Positions 7,852-16,249 of a stretch of DNA of 64,000 nt are shown piece after piece. Below the pieces are notes generated by a model. That model was not told the origin of the DNA, made no database searches, and was given only the letters and a program-made list of their open reading frames with translations. Position numbers and translations under genes: made by a program. The stretch is from DASSTY01 sp035760645 (GTDB taxonomy: Bacteria > Gemmatimonadota > Gemmatimonadetes > Gemmatimonadales > GWC2-71-9). How positions within the stretch are numbered: position 1 is the stretch's first letter; every line of letters begins with the position of its first letter. The stretch lies in NCBI GenBank assembly GCA_035760645.1, contig DASTSO010000136.1, positions 1 to 64,000 on the forward strand, written 5' to 3'.

Positions 7852-9441
7852 ATGGGCACGATGGCCCTGCCGCTCGCCGGCGCCCGGCAGCTCGACCGCA
7901 GCGAGGTCTACCGCTACCGCTACCTGATCGCCTTCGCGGTGGCGATGGCGAGCGTGCTGGAGCTGGTCGACACCAGCATCGTCAACGTCGCGATCCCCCA
8001 CATGATGGGGAGCCTGGGCGCGACGCTCGAGGAGATCGCCTGGGTGTCGACCGGCTACATCGTGGCCAACGTCATCGTGCTGCCGCTGACGAGCTGGCTC
8101 TCCGACCGCTTCGGGCGGCGGAACTACTACACCGGCTCGATCATCCTCTTCACCTTCGCCTCCTGGCTCTGCGGCAACGCGAGCACGCTCGAGTGGCTGG
8201 TGGGCGCCCGCGTGCTGCAGGGCATCGGCGGCGGCGCGCTCATCTCCACCGCCCAGGCGATCATCTTCGACGTCTTCCCCCTCGAGGAGCGCGCCACCGG
8301 CCAGGCGATCTTCGGCATGAGCGTCATGGTGGGCCCCACGCTGGGGCCCACCCTGGGCGGCTGGATCACCGACAACTACTCCTGGCCCTGGATCTTCTAC
8401 ATCAACATCCCGCTCGGGATCTTCGCCGCGCTCCTGACCTGGCGCTTCGTCCCCGAGCCCGAGCACCAGGTGGAGCGGGTGGACCACGTCGACTGGCTGG
8501 GGCTCGCGCTCCTGATCGTCGGGATCGGCGCGCTCCAGGTGCTCCTGGAGCGCGGGGAGGCGCACGACTGGTTCGAGTCGCGGGAGATCGTCACCGAGGC
8601 GGTGCTCGCCGTCGTGGGGCTCGCGGCGTTCGTCTGGCACGAGCTCACCACCGCGCACCCGATCGTGGACCTGCGCATCCTCAAGAACCGCCAGCTCACG
8701 GCGAGCGTCGTCTTCGGCGCGGTGCTGGGCTTCGCGCTCTACGCCAGCGTCTTCGCGCTCCCGGTCTTCCTGCAGACGCTGCTGGGCTACACCGCCTGGG
8801 ACACCGGTAAGGTGATCCTCCCCGGCGCCATCGCGAGCGCGGTGACGATGGCCTTCATGGGCCGGCTCGCGCCGCGGGTGGACGCGCGCCTCCTCATCAC
8901 GCTGGGCGTACTGCTCTTCATGTGGTCGATGTGGATGCACGCGCACTTCACGCTCGACACCGGGATGCACGAGCTCCTGCTCCCGATGATCGTGCGCGGC
9001 GTGGCGATGGGGCTCATCTTCGTCCCGCTCACCGGGCTCGCCGTGGCCGACCTGCGCTCCTCGCAGTTCGCGCAGGGCACCGGGCTCTTCAACCTCTCGC
9101 GCCAGCTCGGCGGCAGCTTCGGCATCGCCATCACCGCGACGCTCATCACCCGCTGGCGCGAGCAGGCGCGCGGCGGGCTCCTGCCGCACGTCACCGCCGC
9201 CGAGCCCACCGCGCGCGCCTGGCTCGACGCCGTCACCCGCCTGCTGCAGACGCAGGGCGGCTCGCTCGCCGAGGCGCGGCAGAAGGCCTACCAGCTCCTC
9301 GACCTGAACGTCATGCGCCAGGCGAGCGTGGTCGCCTTCGAGCGGGTCTTCCTGACGATGGGCGTGACGTTCGTGCTGGCGCTCAGCCTCCTGCTCCTCT
9401 TCCGCACGGGCCGGATGAAGGGGAGCGGAGCGGCGCACTGA
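7852..9441 (+). CDS. emrB: DHA2 family MFS multidrug transporter (EmrB type)
   Basis: 529-aa inner-membrane proton-driven exporter with about 14 hydrophobic segments. Diagnostic motifs are LVDTSIVNVAIPHM in TM1, the motif A loop SDRFGRRNYY, and the motif C region GPTLGPTLGGWITDNYSW in TM5. It begins 28 bases after the adaptor gene and is the last gene of the TetR-TolC-EmrA-EmrB operon. The substrate cannot be told; the family exports hydrophobic drugs, uncouplers and fatty acids. Its stop opens directly into repeat element A1. Confidence 0.92.
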   Translation: MGTMALPLAGARQLDRSEVYRYRYLIAFAVAMASVLELVDTSIVNVAIPHMMGSLGATLEEIAWVSTGYIVANVIVLPLTSWLSDRFGRRNYYTGSIILFTFASWLCGNASTLEWLVGARVLQGIGGGALISTAQAIIFDVFPLEERATGQAIFGMSVMVGPTLGPTLGGWITDNYSWPWIFYINIPLGIFAALLTWRFVPEPEHQVERVDHVDWLGLALLIVGIGALQVLLERGEAHDWFESREIVTEAVLAVVGLAAFVWHELTTAHPIVDLRILKNRQLTASVVFGAVLGFALYASVFALPVFLQTLLGYTAWDTGKVILPGAIASAVTMAFMGRLAPRVDARLLITLGVLLFMWSMWMHAHFTLDTGMHELLLPMIVRGVAMGLIFVPLTGLAVADLRSSQFAQGTGLFNLSRQLGGSFGIAITATLITRWREQARGGLLPHVTAAEPTARAWLDAVTRLLQTQGGSLAEARQKAYQLLDLNVMRQASVVAFERVFLTMGVTFVLALSLLLLFRTGRMKGSGAAH

Positions 9442-9443
9442 GC

Positions 9444-9573
9444 AGGGGCTAGGGGCTAGGGGCTAGGGACTAGGGACTCCGAACGACTGCGGCCCTCCGA
9501 TCTCAGGATCGGAGGGCCGCTGCACATCGGGACTTCCTAGCCCCTGGTCCCTAGTCCCTAGTCCCTAGTCCCT
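9444..9573. repeat. Nested heptad-repeat/terminator element A1
   Basis: Left arm: five heptads (aggggct x3, agggact x2) at 9444-9478. Right arm: five complementary-type heptads (agcccct, ggtccct, agtccct x3) at 9539-9573. Between them lies a terminator hairpin. The arms can pair around it, and each arm is a G-quadruplex-type tract on one strand (GGGG-CTA repeated). It lies between two convergent genes and fills the whole intergenic space. Confidence 0.85.
9489..9520. terminator. Bidirectional terminator hairpin inside element A1
   Basis: Perfect 14-bp arms gcggccctccgatc and gatcggagggccgc with tetraloop tcag. It is placed midway between the convergent stops of the EmrB and P5CDH genes. No U tract follows on either strand. 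Confidence 0.7.
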
Positions 9574-9577
9574 GCAG

Positions 9578-11221
<1,644 letters not shown>

Positions 11222-11254
11222 CGTGTCACCGGAGCTGCAGAAGGGAGGCCTGGA

Positions 11255-12256
11255 TCAGGGGCGGCGCGGACGGGCGGCGGCGCCCCGGGTGCTGTCGCCG
11301 CCGGGCAAGATAATCGGGTGCGGAGCGGCGGGGAGGCGGAAGCCGCGGGCCGCGAGCACCGCGCGCCCGGTGTCCGAGAGCACGTAGTCCACGAAGGCGC
11401 GGGCGAGCGCGGGCTCGGCGGCCTGCGTCGGGATCGTGATCGCATAGGCGATCGGCGCCCCCCGCACCGCGAGCGTGTCGGCCGGTCGGGCGCGCGGTCC
11501 CGGGATCCGCACCTGCGCCGCCGCGTAGTCGGCCGCATGCGCGGGGTCGGAGAGGTCGATCGCCGGCGGCAGCGCGCGGAAGCGGAGGCCCGCGCCGCGC
11601 GCCACCGCCTCGTAGCCCCAGGCGTAGTCGAGCTCGCCCGCCTGCAGGAGCGCCACGAGGTCGGCCGACTTGGGCCGCACGTCGCCCGGGCGCACGGCGG
11701 CGTCGAGCCGCGCCGCGAGCCCCGGCTCGCCGTAGTGCCGCTCGGCGAGCCGGGCGACGAGGAGCGCGCGGTAGCCCGCCGGATCGAGCCGCGGATCCGA
11801 GCGCCCGAGGCGCACGCCGGGCCGGAGGAGGACGCGCCACCACTCGGCGGGTGCCGCCGCGGGGCCGTCCGCGCTCGTGGCGGCCATCGCGGCGGCGCCC
11901 GCGGAGCGATCGGTGTAGAGGAGCCCGTAGCGGGTCCCCGCGAAGACCTCGTACCAGGTGGCGTGCGCGGGGGCGAGGAGCGCGGGGATCACCTCCGCGT
12001 CGGCCACGGCGAGCACGTCGGGCACGCGGCCCAGCTCGGTGATCTTCCGCGCCGCCTCGAGACTGCCCGAGCTCTCGAGCGCGACGTCCACCCCCGGATG
12101 GCGCGCGCGGAAGCCGTCGGCGAGCGCGCGAAACGCCGGCGCGAGGCTGCCGGCGTCGAAGACGGTGAGGGTCCGCGCGGCGCTCGCCCCGCGCTCGCGC
12201 CCGCACCCCGTGGCGAGCCCGAGTGCGAGTGCGAGTGCGAGCGCGAGCGCGAGCAA
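11255..12256 (-). CDS. WtpA/ModA-like anion-binding protein (orphan)
   Basis: 333-aa extracellular solute-binding protein for tungstate, molybdate or a similar oxyanion. The opening strand LTVFDAGSLAPAF and the motif GRSDPRLDPAGYR are hallmarks of the WtpA branch. The predicted start is TTG at 12256, followed at once by an LA-repeat signal sequence and a Cys at residue 18, so it may be a lipoprotein. The LA repeat is encoded by hexamers (12224-12253). It begins 17 bases after the PAP2 gene. No permease or ATPase gene is adjacent, so either the transporter is elsewhere or the role is different. Confidence 0.75.
   Translation of the reverse strand: MLALALALALALGLATGCGRERGASAARTLTVFDAGSLAPAFRALADGFRARHPGVDVALESSGSLEAARKITELGRVPDVLAVADAEVIPALLAPAHATWYEVFAGTRYGLLYTDRSAGAAAMAATSADGPAAAPAEWWRVLLRPGVRLGRSDPRLDPAGYRALLVARLAERHYGEPGLAARLDAAVRPGDVRPKSADLVALLQAGELDYAWGYEAVARGAGLRFRALPPAIDLSDPAHAADYAAAQVRIPGPRARPADTLAVRGAPIAYAITIPTQAAEPALARAFVDYVLSDTGRAVLAARGFRLPAAPHPIILPGGDSTRGAAARPRRP
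12224..12253. repeat. Hexanucleotide repeat encoding the signal peptide core
   Basis: Five tandem units tgcgag/cgcgag. On the minus strand each encodes Leu-Ala, giving an alternating LALALA hydrophobic core directly after the start codon. Changes in copy number would lengthen or shorten the core in two-residue steps without frameshift. Confidence 0.8.
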
Positions 12257-12272
12257 GAACCGTGGGGCGCCG

Positions 12273-13157
12273 CTAGAAATCGACGTGAAAGGAGACCTCG
12301 GGCGTGCCCGTGGGGGTGACCAGGATGGACGGCGGCTTGAGGTTGAAGATCCGCCAGCGGCCGCTCACCAGCTTCCCCGCCGTGACGCCGAGGAGCGCGC
12401 CGGCCACCGTGTCGCTGAACCAGTGGCGGTTGTCGTTGATGCGGCTGTAGGCGGTGCCCGCCGCGAAGGTGTAGAGCAGCGCGTCCACGATCGGATGATG
12501 GATGTCGTCGGCGAGCGAGGTGGCGATGGCGAAAGCCGCCGTCGTGTGGCCCGAGGGCATCGAGCCGCGCGTGCTGAAGCCGGCGGAATCCGTGAGCGAG
12601 CTGAAGGGGTGGAACCGGAACGCCCCCACCCCCTCGTTCGGCCGCGAGCGGCCGAGCAGCACCTTGGTGCCGCCCATGAAGATCCCCGAGAGCGCCACGG
12701 CCGCCACCATGCGGCCGCCCGCCCGCTGGATGTCGTGGTTCCCGGCGATGGTACCCGCGGCGAGGGTGCCGAGGCTCACCCCCGCGTAGAAGAGCGGCTC
12801 GCCCTCCTGGCGGAAGACGTTCGAGATGTCGTCGGTGGTCTTCGAGCGGTGGTTCTGGGCGAAGCGCTGGATCGGCTCGTCGAGCGCCATCGCGCCCACG
12901 ACGGCGGTGGCCGCCCCCACCACCTCGTACCAGCGGACGTGGTGCGCCTCGCGCAGGACCTCGCGCCGGGCCCGCTGGGCGATCCGCTGGTTGACCGTAT
13001 CCTCGGCGGCCTTCTTCGCCGAATCGGGCACCTGCGCCGCCGCCCGGCCGCCCGGCCCCAGCGGCGCCGCCAGCGCGCCGAGTGCGAGGAGCAGCGCGCG
13101 CGCCCGCGCGCGCCAGCGCAGCCGCGTCCCCTGTCCCACTCCCGTCATCATCGTCAT
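12273..13157 (-). CDS. PAP2 superfamily membrane-associated phosphatase
   Basis: 294-aa predicted lipid phosphatase. All three PAP2 signature motifs are present: KVLLGRSRP, SMPSGHTTAAF and SRINDNRHWFSD, the last two with the catalytic His residues. A signal peptide ends near AAAQ (about residue 42), so the active site should face the periplasm. Several hydrophobic helices follow. ATG 13157 is chosen over an upstream in-frame ATG (13247) because GGGAG precedes it and the signal peptide then sits at the N-terminus. Candidate substrates are undecaprenyl pyrophosphate or phosphatidate; sequence alone does not decide. Confidence 0.85.
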   Translation of the reverse strand: MTMMTGVGQGTRLRWRARARALLLALGALAAPLGPGGRAAAQVPDSAKKAAEDTVNQRIAQRARREVLREAHHVRWYEVVGAATAVVGAMALDEPIQRFAQNHRSKTTDDISNVFRQEGEPLFYAGVSLGTLAAGTIAGNHDIQRAGGRMVAAVALSGIFMGGTKVLLGRSRPNEGVGAFRFHPFSSLTDSAGFSTRGSMPSGHTTAAFAIATSLADDIHHPIVDALLYTFAAGTAYSRINDNRHWFSDTVAGALLGVTAGKLVSGRWRIFNLKPPSILVTPTGTPEVSFHVDF

Positions 13158-13308
13158 CCGCGCTCCCGTCCGAGGCTCGTCGTCCCATCCGCCCACTAGC
13201 ATTTCGCGTGAAAAGGAAGCTAGAATTGGCCCGCCGGGAAATGGCACGCGTCACGGACGCGCCACCGACGACCTCACCACTGGATTTCACAGGAGCTCAG
13301 GACCAGCC

Positions 13309-13716
13309 ATGAAGCGGGCTCTCGCACTCCTCGCGCTCTCCCTCGCCCTGGGCGGCTGCCCGAGCTACGACCGGACCGCCCGGCTCACGCAGCAGGACGG
13401 CTACGTGCCGACCGACGTCTTCGCCCGCTACGGCAAGGAGCAGGCGCAGGCGATGGCACTGGCGCGCGAGTACGGGTACGCGCTCAAGGGGGCGGGCGAG
13501 TCGGTCGAGGGCCGCATCCGCGCGGCGGATTCCGCCATGGCCTACGCGAAGCGGCTCCCCGACGTGGTCACCGTCACCCCCGACACGCTCGCCACCCGGC
13601 TCACCATCAGCTTCAGGAGCGGCTGGCGCACGATGGTCGTGCCCATCGAGGATGGGAAGCGCGGTAGCGAGACGCCGAACCTCCCGGCCGGCGCCGGGGC
13701 GCCCGCCAAGAGCTGA
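13309..13716 (+). CDS. Small lipoprotein of unknown function
   Basis: 135-aa secreted protein. Its signal peptide ends in a good lipobox (LGGC, Cys at 17). The mature part is helical and charged, and the C-terminal part is short beta-rich (TRLTISFRSGWRTMVVPI). I do not recognise the family. ATG 13309 has AGGAG upstream at 13290-13294. It ends 10 bases before cutA and may be cotranscribed. The 151-base gap upstream separates it from the divergent PAP2 gene; a TAGAAT hexamer at 13221-13226 could be its -10. Confidence 0.6.
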   Translation: MKRALALLALSLALGGCPSYDRTARLTQQDGYVPTDVFARYGKEQAQAMALAREYGYALKGAGESVEGRIRAADSAMAYAKRLPDVVTVTPDTLATRLTISFRSGWRTMVVPIEDGKRGSETPNLPAGAGAPAKS

Positions 13717-13726
13717 GGCCCGGCGG

Positions 13727-14047
13727 GTGCACCTCCAGGTCACCACGACCGTGGACAGCCGTGAGGCGGCCGATCGTCTGGCCGCCTCGCTCGTTTCCGA
13801 GCGCCTCGCCGCCTGCGTGCAGGTCGTGGGGCCCGTCGCGAGCACCTACCGCTGGAAGGGGACGGTCGAGACCGCCACGGAGTGGTACTGCCACGCCAAG
13901 ACCACCGGCGAGCGCTTCGAGGCGCTCCGCGCCCGCATCGCCGAGCTCCACCCGTACGACGTCCCCGAGATCATCGCCCTGCCGATCGTGGCGGGCCACC
14001 CGCCCTACCTCGCCTGGCTCGAGGCCGAGACCCGCCCCACCGAATAG
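13727..14047 (+). CDS. cutA: CutA1 divalent cation tolerance protein
   Basis: 106-aa trimeric CutA family protein. It shows the conserved order TTTVDSREAADRLAASLV, RLAACVQVV, STYRWKG, E-W-CHAKTT and EIIALPIVAG-PPYLAWL. Length is typical. The start is GTG 13727 with GAGG overlapping the previous stop region. CutA has been linked to copper tolerance in other bacteria, though the mechanism is debated. Here it sits directly before a gene with a copper-type operator, which supports a metal-related role. Confidence 0.92.
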   Translation: MHLQVTTTVDSREAADRLAASLVSERLAACVQVVGPVASTYRWKGTVETATEWYCHAKTTGERFEALRARIAELHPYDVPEIIALPIVAGHPPYLAWLEAETRPTE

Positions 14048-14054
14048 CAGCGGC

Positions 14055-14084
14055 TTGCGACCCCATACCCCCTAGGGGTATACT
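14055..14084 (+). promoter_or_regulatory. Promoter of the His/Met-rich protein gene (leaderless)
   Basis: A -35 like TTGCGA at 14055-14060 and a -10 TATACT at 14079-14084, 18-base spacer. Only 7 bases separate the -10 from the ATG at 14092, so transcription should begin at or next to the A of the start codon. No ribosome binding site is seen. Confidence 0.6.
14065..14081. promoter_or_regulatory. CsoR-like copper operator
   Basis: ataccccctaggggtat: arms atacccc and ggggtat around cta. This TACCCC-n-GGGGTA layout is the classic target of CsoR-type copper-sensing repressors. It fills the spacer of the promoter and overlaps the -10, as expected for repression released by Cu(I). No csoR gene lies in the window. 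Confidence 0.7.
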
Positions 14085-14091
14085 GTCGGCC

Positions 14092-15483
14092 ATGCGCACC
14101 GCTCTCCGCACCCTCGCTGCGGGCCTCGGGCTCGCCACGGGCCTCGCCCTCGCCCTGCCGGCACCGCTGTGGGCCCAGCACGAGCATCACGCGGCGGCCG
14201 CCACCGACTCCGCCGCGGCCGCCGACTCCGCCTTTCTCGCCGGCCGGCTCGGCCTCCCGCTCGCCCGGATGGGCTCGGGCACCTCCTGGCTCCCTGACGC
14301 CGCGCCGATGCACGCCTTCCACGTCGAGACCGGCGGCTGGCGCCTCATGGCCCACGGCGAGGCGAACCTGATGTACGACCGCCAGGGCGGCCCCCGCGGC
14401 GCCACCCAGGTGAGCAGCACCAACTGGGCGATGCTGATGGCGATGCGCCCCGTGGGCGGCGGCCTCCTCCACCTCCACGCCATGGCCAGCGCCGAGCCGC
14501 TCACAGTGGGCGAGCGCGGCTATCCCCTCCTGCTCCAGAGCGGCGAGACGGTGGACGGCGAGCCGCTGCACGACCGGCAGCACCCGCACGACCTCTTCAT
14601 GGAGCTCGCCGCGATGTACGACCACCCGCTCGCGCGCGGCCTCGCCCTCTCCCTCTATGCCGCCCCGGTGGGCGAGCCGGTGGTGGGCCCGGTCGCCTAC
14701 ATGCACCGCCCCTCGGCCGAGGGAGATCCGCTCGCGGCGATCGCGCACCACTGGCAGGACGCCACCCACATCACCTACGGCGTCCTCACGGCGGGGCTCT
14801 TCACCCGCCACGTCAAGCTGGAGGCCTCGCTCTTCAACGGCCGCGAGCCCGACGAAGACCGCTGGGACTTCGACTTCGGTCCGCTCGACGCCTGGGGCGT
14901 GCGGCTCTCGGTGAACCCGTCGCCCCACTGGAGCGGGAGCGCGTGGGCGGGCCGGCTGCAGGACGTCGAGCCGCTCCGCCCGGGCCAGGCGCAGGATCGC
15001 ATCGGGGCGATGCTCGTCCACACCGCCGCGCTCGGCGCGCGCAGCGACGTCTCGAGCGCCGTCGTCTGGGGGGCCACCCGACATCGCGGCGGGCACGACG
15101 AGGCGCACGCCGATGCCGCCGCGGGCGAGCCGTTCGATCACAGCCTGGTGCTCGAGAGCAATCTGCGCCTCGCCGGGCGCAACGACCTCTTCACCCGCCT
15201 CACCTACGTGCGGAAGCGGGGCGAGGACCTGGCGATCCCGGGGCAGGACGAGACGCCGTACGACGTGGGCTCGGTGGTGCTGGGCTACGTGCGCGAGCTC
15301 GCGCGGCCCGGCGGGCTGAGCGTCGGCCTCGGCGCGCGCGGCGCGCTCAACCTCGTGCCCGCGGCGCTCGCGCCGGTCTACGGCTCGCGCACGCCGCTCG
15401 GCCTCGCGGTCTACCTGCGGGTCCGCCCCGCCAGCATGACGATGCACGCGGGCGCGGCGGGGATGCCGGGAATGCGGATGTAA
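14092..15483 (+). CDS. His/Met-rich secreted barrel-like protein, probably copper-linked
   Basis: 463-aa protein with a signal peptide ending near WAQ (residue 28). The mature N-terminus carries HEHH, and a tail of alternating Met/His/Gly ends GMPGMRM. The middle has repeated amphipathic beta-strand patterns with aromatic girdle residues, which suggests an outer-membrane barrel; I do not recognise the exact family. Copper relevance rests on three things seen: His and Met clusters, the CsoR-like box on its promoter, and cutA immediately upstream. The ATG lies 7 bases after the -10, so the transcript should be leaderless. Confidence 0.7.
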   Translation: MRTALRTLAAGLGLATGLALALPAPLWAQHEHHAAAATDSAAAADSAFLAGRLGLPLARMGSGTSWLPDAAPMHAFHVETGGWRLMAHGEANLMYDRQGGPRGATQVSSTNWAMLMAMRPVGGGLLHLHAMASAEPLTVGERGYPLLLQSGETVDGEPLHDRQHPHDLFMELAAMYDHPLARGLALSLYAAPVGEPVVGPVAYMHRPSAEGDPLAAIAHHWQDATHITYGVLTAGLFTRHVKLEASLFNGREPDEDRWDFDFGPLDAWGVRLSVNPSPHWSGSAWAGRLQDVEPLRPGQAQDRIGAMLVHTAALGARSDVSSAVVWGATRHRGGHDEAHADAAAGEPFDHSLVLESNLRLAGRNDLFTRLTYVRKRGEDLAIPGQDETPYDVGSVVLGYVRELARPGGLSVGLGARGALNLVPAALAPVYGSRTPLGLAVYLRVRPASMTMHAGAAGMPGMRM

Positions 15484-15484
15484 G

Positions 15485-15507
15485 GCCCGGCGCGCGGGCG
15501 GCCGGGC
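15485..15507. terminator. Short hairpin between convergent genes
   Basis: Arms gcccggc and gccgggc, 9-base loop, filling the space between the stop at 15483 and the convergent stop at 15508. It is weak (7 bp) and has no T run. Confidence 0.4.
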
Positions 15508-15744
15508 TCAGGCCGGCGGCTGCTGCAGGTGCTCCTGCACGCGCAGCAGCAGCGCCGCCGGGGCGACGGGGGCGGCGGCGCGGGCGCGGGCCAGGCAGTG
15601 GAGGAAGGCGCGATCGAAGGCGTGGAGGGAGCGGCAGTACGAGCGGCAGAGCGAGAGATGGGCACGGAGCGCTTCGCTGTCCGTCGGCGCGAGCTCGTCG
15701 TCGAGATACTCCCAGAGCCGCGCGATCGCCTCGACACAATCCAT
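15508..15744 (-). CDS. Zinc-finger (zf-HC2-like) anti-sigma-type small protein
   Basis: 78 aa. The start MDCVEAIARLWEYLDDEL followed by AHLSLCRSYC matches the H-x3-C-x2-C zinc-binding helix pair of ZAS anti-sigma factors. There is no membrane segment, so it would act in the cytoplasm. Normally such genes follow their sigma factor gene, but none is adjacent here. ATG 15744 has GGAAG about 8 bases upstream. Alternative: a zinc-binding adaptor unrelated to a sigma factor. Confidence 0.7.
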   Translation of the reverse strand: MDCVEAIARLWEYLDDELAPTDSEALRAHLSLCRSYCRSLHAFDRAFLHCLARARAAAPVAPAALLLRVQEHLQQPPA

Positions 15745-15867
15745 GATCCGCTTCCAAGCGTTCGGTGAGGGGGAAGCGGGGCGACCCCGGATGGTCCGGT
15801 GGGGCGGCCCCGCGTGTCTGCATCTGGCGCGTTAACACGGGGCATCCCGGCCCGGTTCCGCGCCCTG

Positions 15868-15899
15868 CGGCCGGCCGCGGCCGGCCGCGGCCGGCCCCG
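15868..15899. repeat. 10-bp GC-only tandem palindrome
   Basis: Unit gcggccggcc, about three copies, each largely self-complementary, so the tract can form long hairpins. It lies in the 229-base divergent gap 15745-15973, otherwise without a gene. A possible -10 TATTCT lies just downstream, at about 15928-15933. Confidence 0.6.
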
Positions 15900-15973
15900 C
15901 GGTTGGCCCCGCGGCCCGCGCGGCAGTATTCTCTTGCCGACACCCCGGTTTTCACCCCCTTCGGAGGCAGCGC

Positions 15974-16249
15974 ATGTCCACTCGCGGCAAGGCGATCGCC
16001 TGGCTGGTCGCCCTCGGCTTCGTCGGTTTCCTGCTCTGGACCACGCTGCGCGGGCAGAAGGCCGAGTGCGAGGTCTGCGTCGAGTACGCCGGCGGGCGCA
16101 ACTGTGCCACCGCCTCGCACGAGTCCGAGGCCGAGGCGGCGCGCTCCGCTCAGACCACCGCCTGCGGCCCCCTGGCCCGCGGGATGAACGAGACCATCGC
16201 CTGCCAGAACCGGCCGCCGGTGCGCCGGGTCTGCCGGACGGCGGCGTGA
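15974..16249 (+). CDS. Small membrane-anchored cysteine-rich protein
   Basis: 91 aa, one N-terminal membrane helix (about residues 6-23) and a short domain with six Cys (CEVC, NC, AC, AC, VC). The Cys pattern suggests disulfides or metal binding outside the cytoplasm. I do not recognise the family. GGAGG at 15963-15967 supports ATG 15974. Its TGA overlaps the GTG of the transporter gene (GTGA), so the two are probably coexpressed. Confidence 0.7.
   Translation: MSTRGKAIAWLVALGFVGFLLWTTLRGQKAECEVCVEYAGGRNCATASHESEAEAARSAQTTACGPLARGMNETIACQNRPPVRRVCRTAA

Noticed and set aside
9444..9573. CRISPR array or IS-end interpretation of the heptad repeats
   Set aside because: Repeats are 7 bp with no spacers, arms are in opposite orientation around a hairpin, and no transposase or cas gene is present.
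13197..13226. Full -35/-10 promoter before the 13309 lipoprotein gene
   Set aside because: A TAGAAT -10 is present but no -35 at the right distance, so only the -10 is mentioned.
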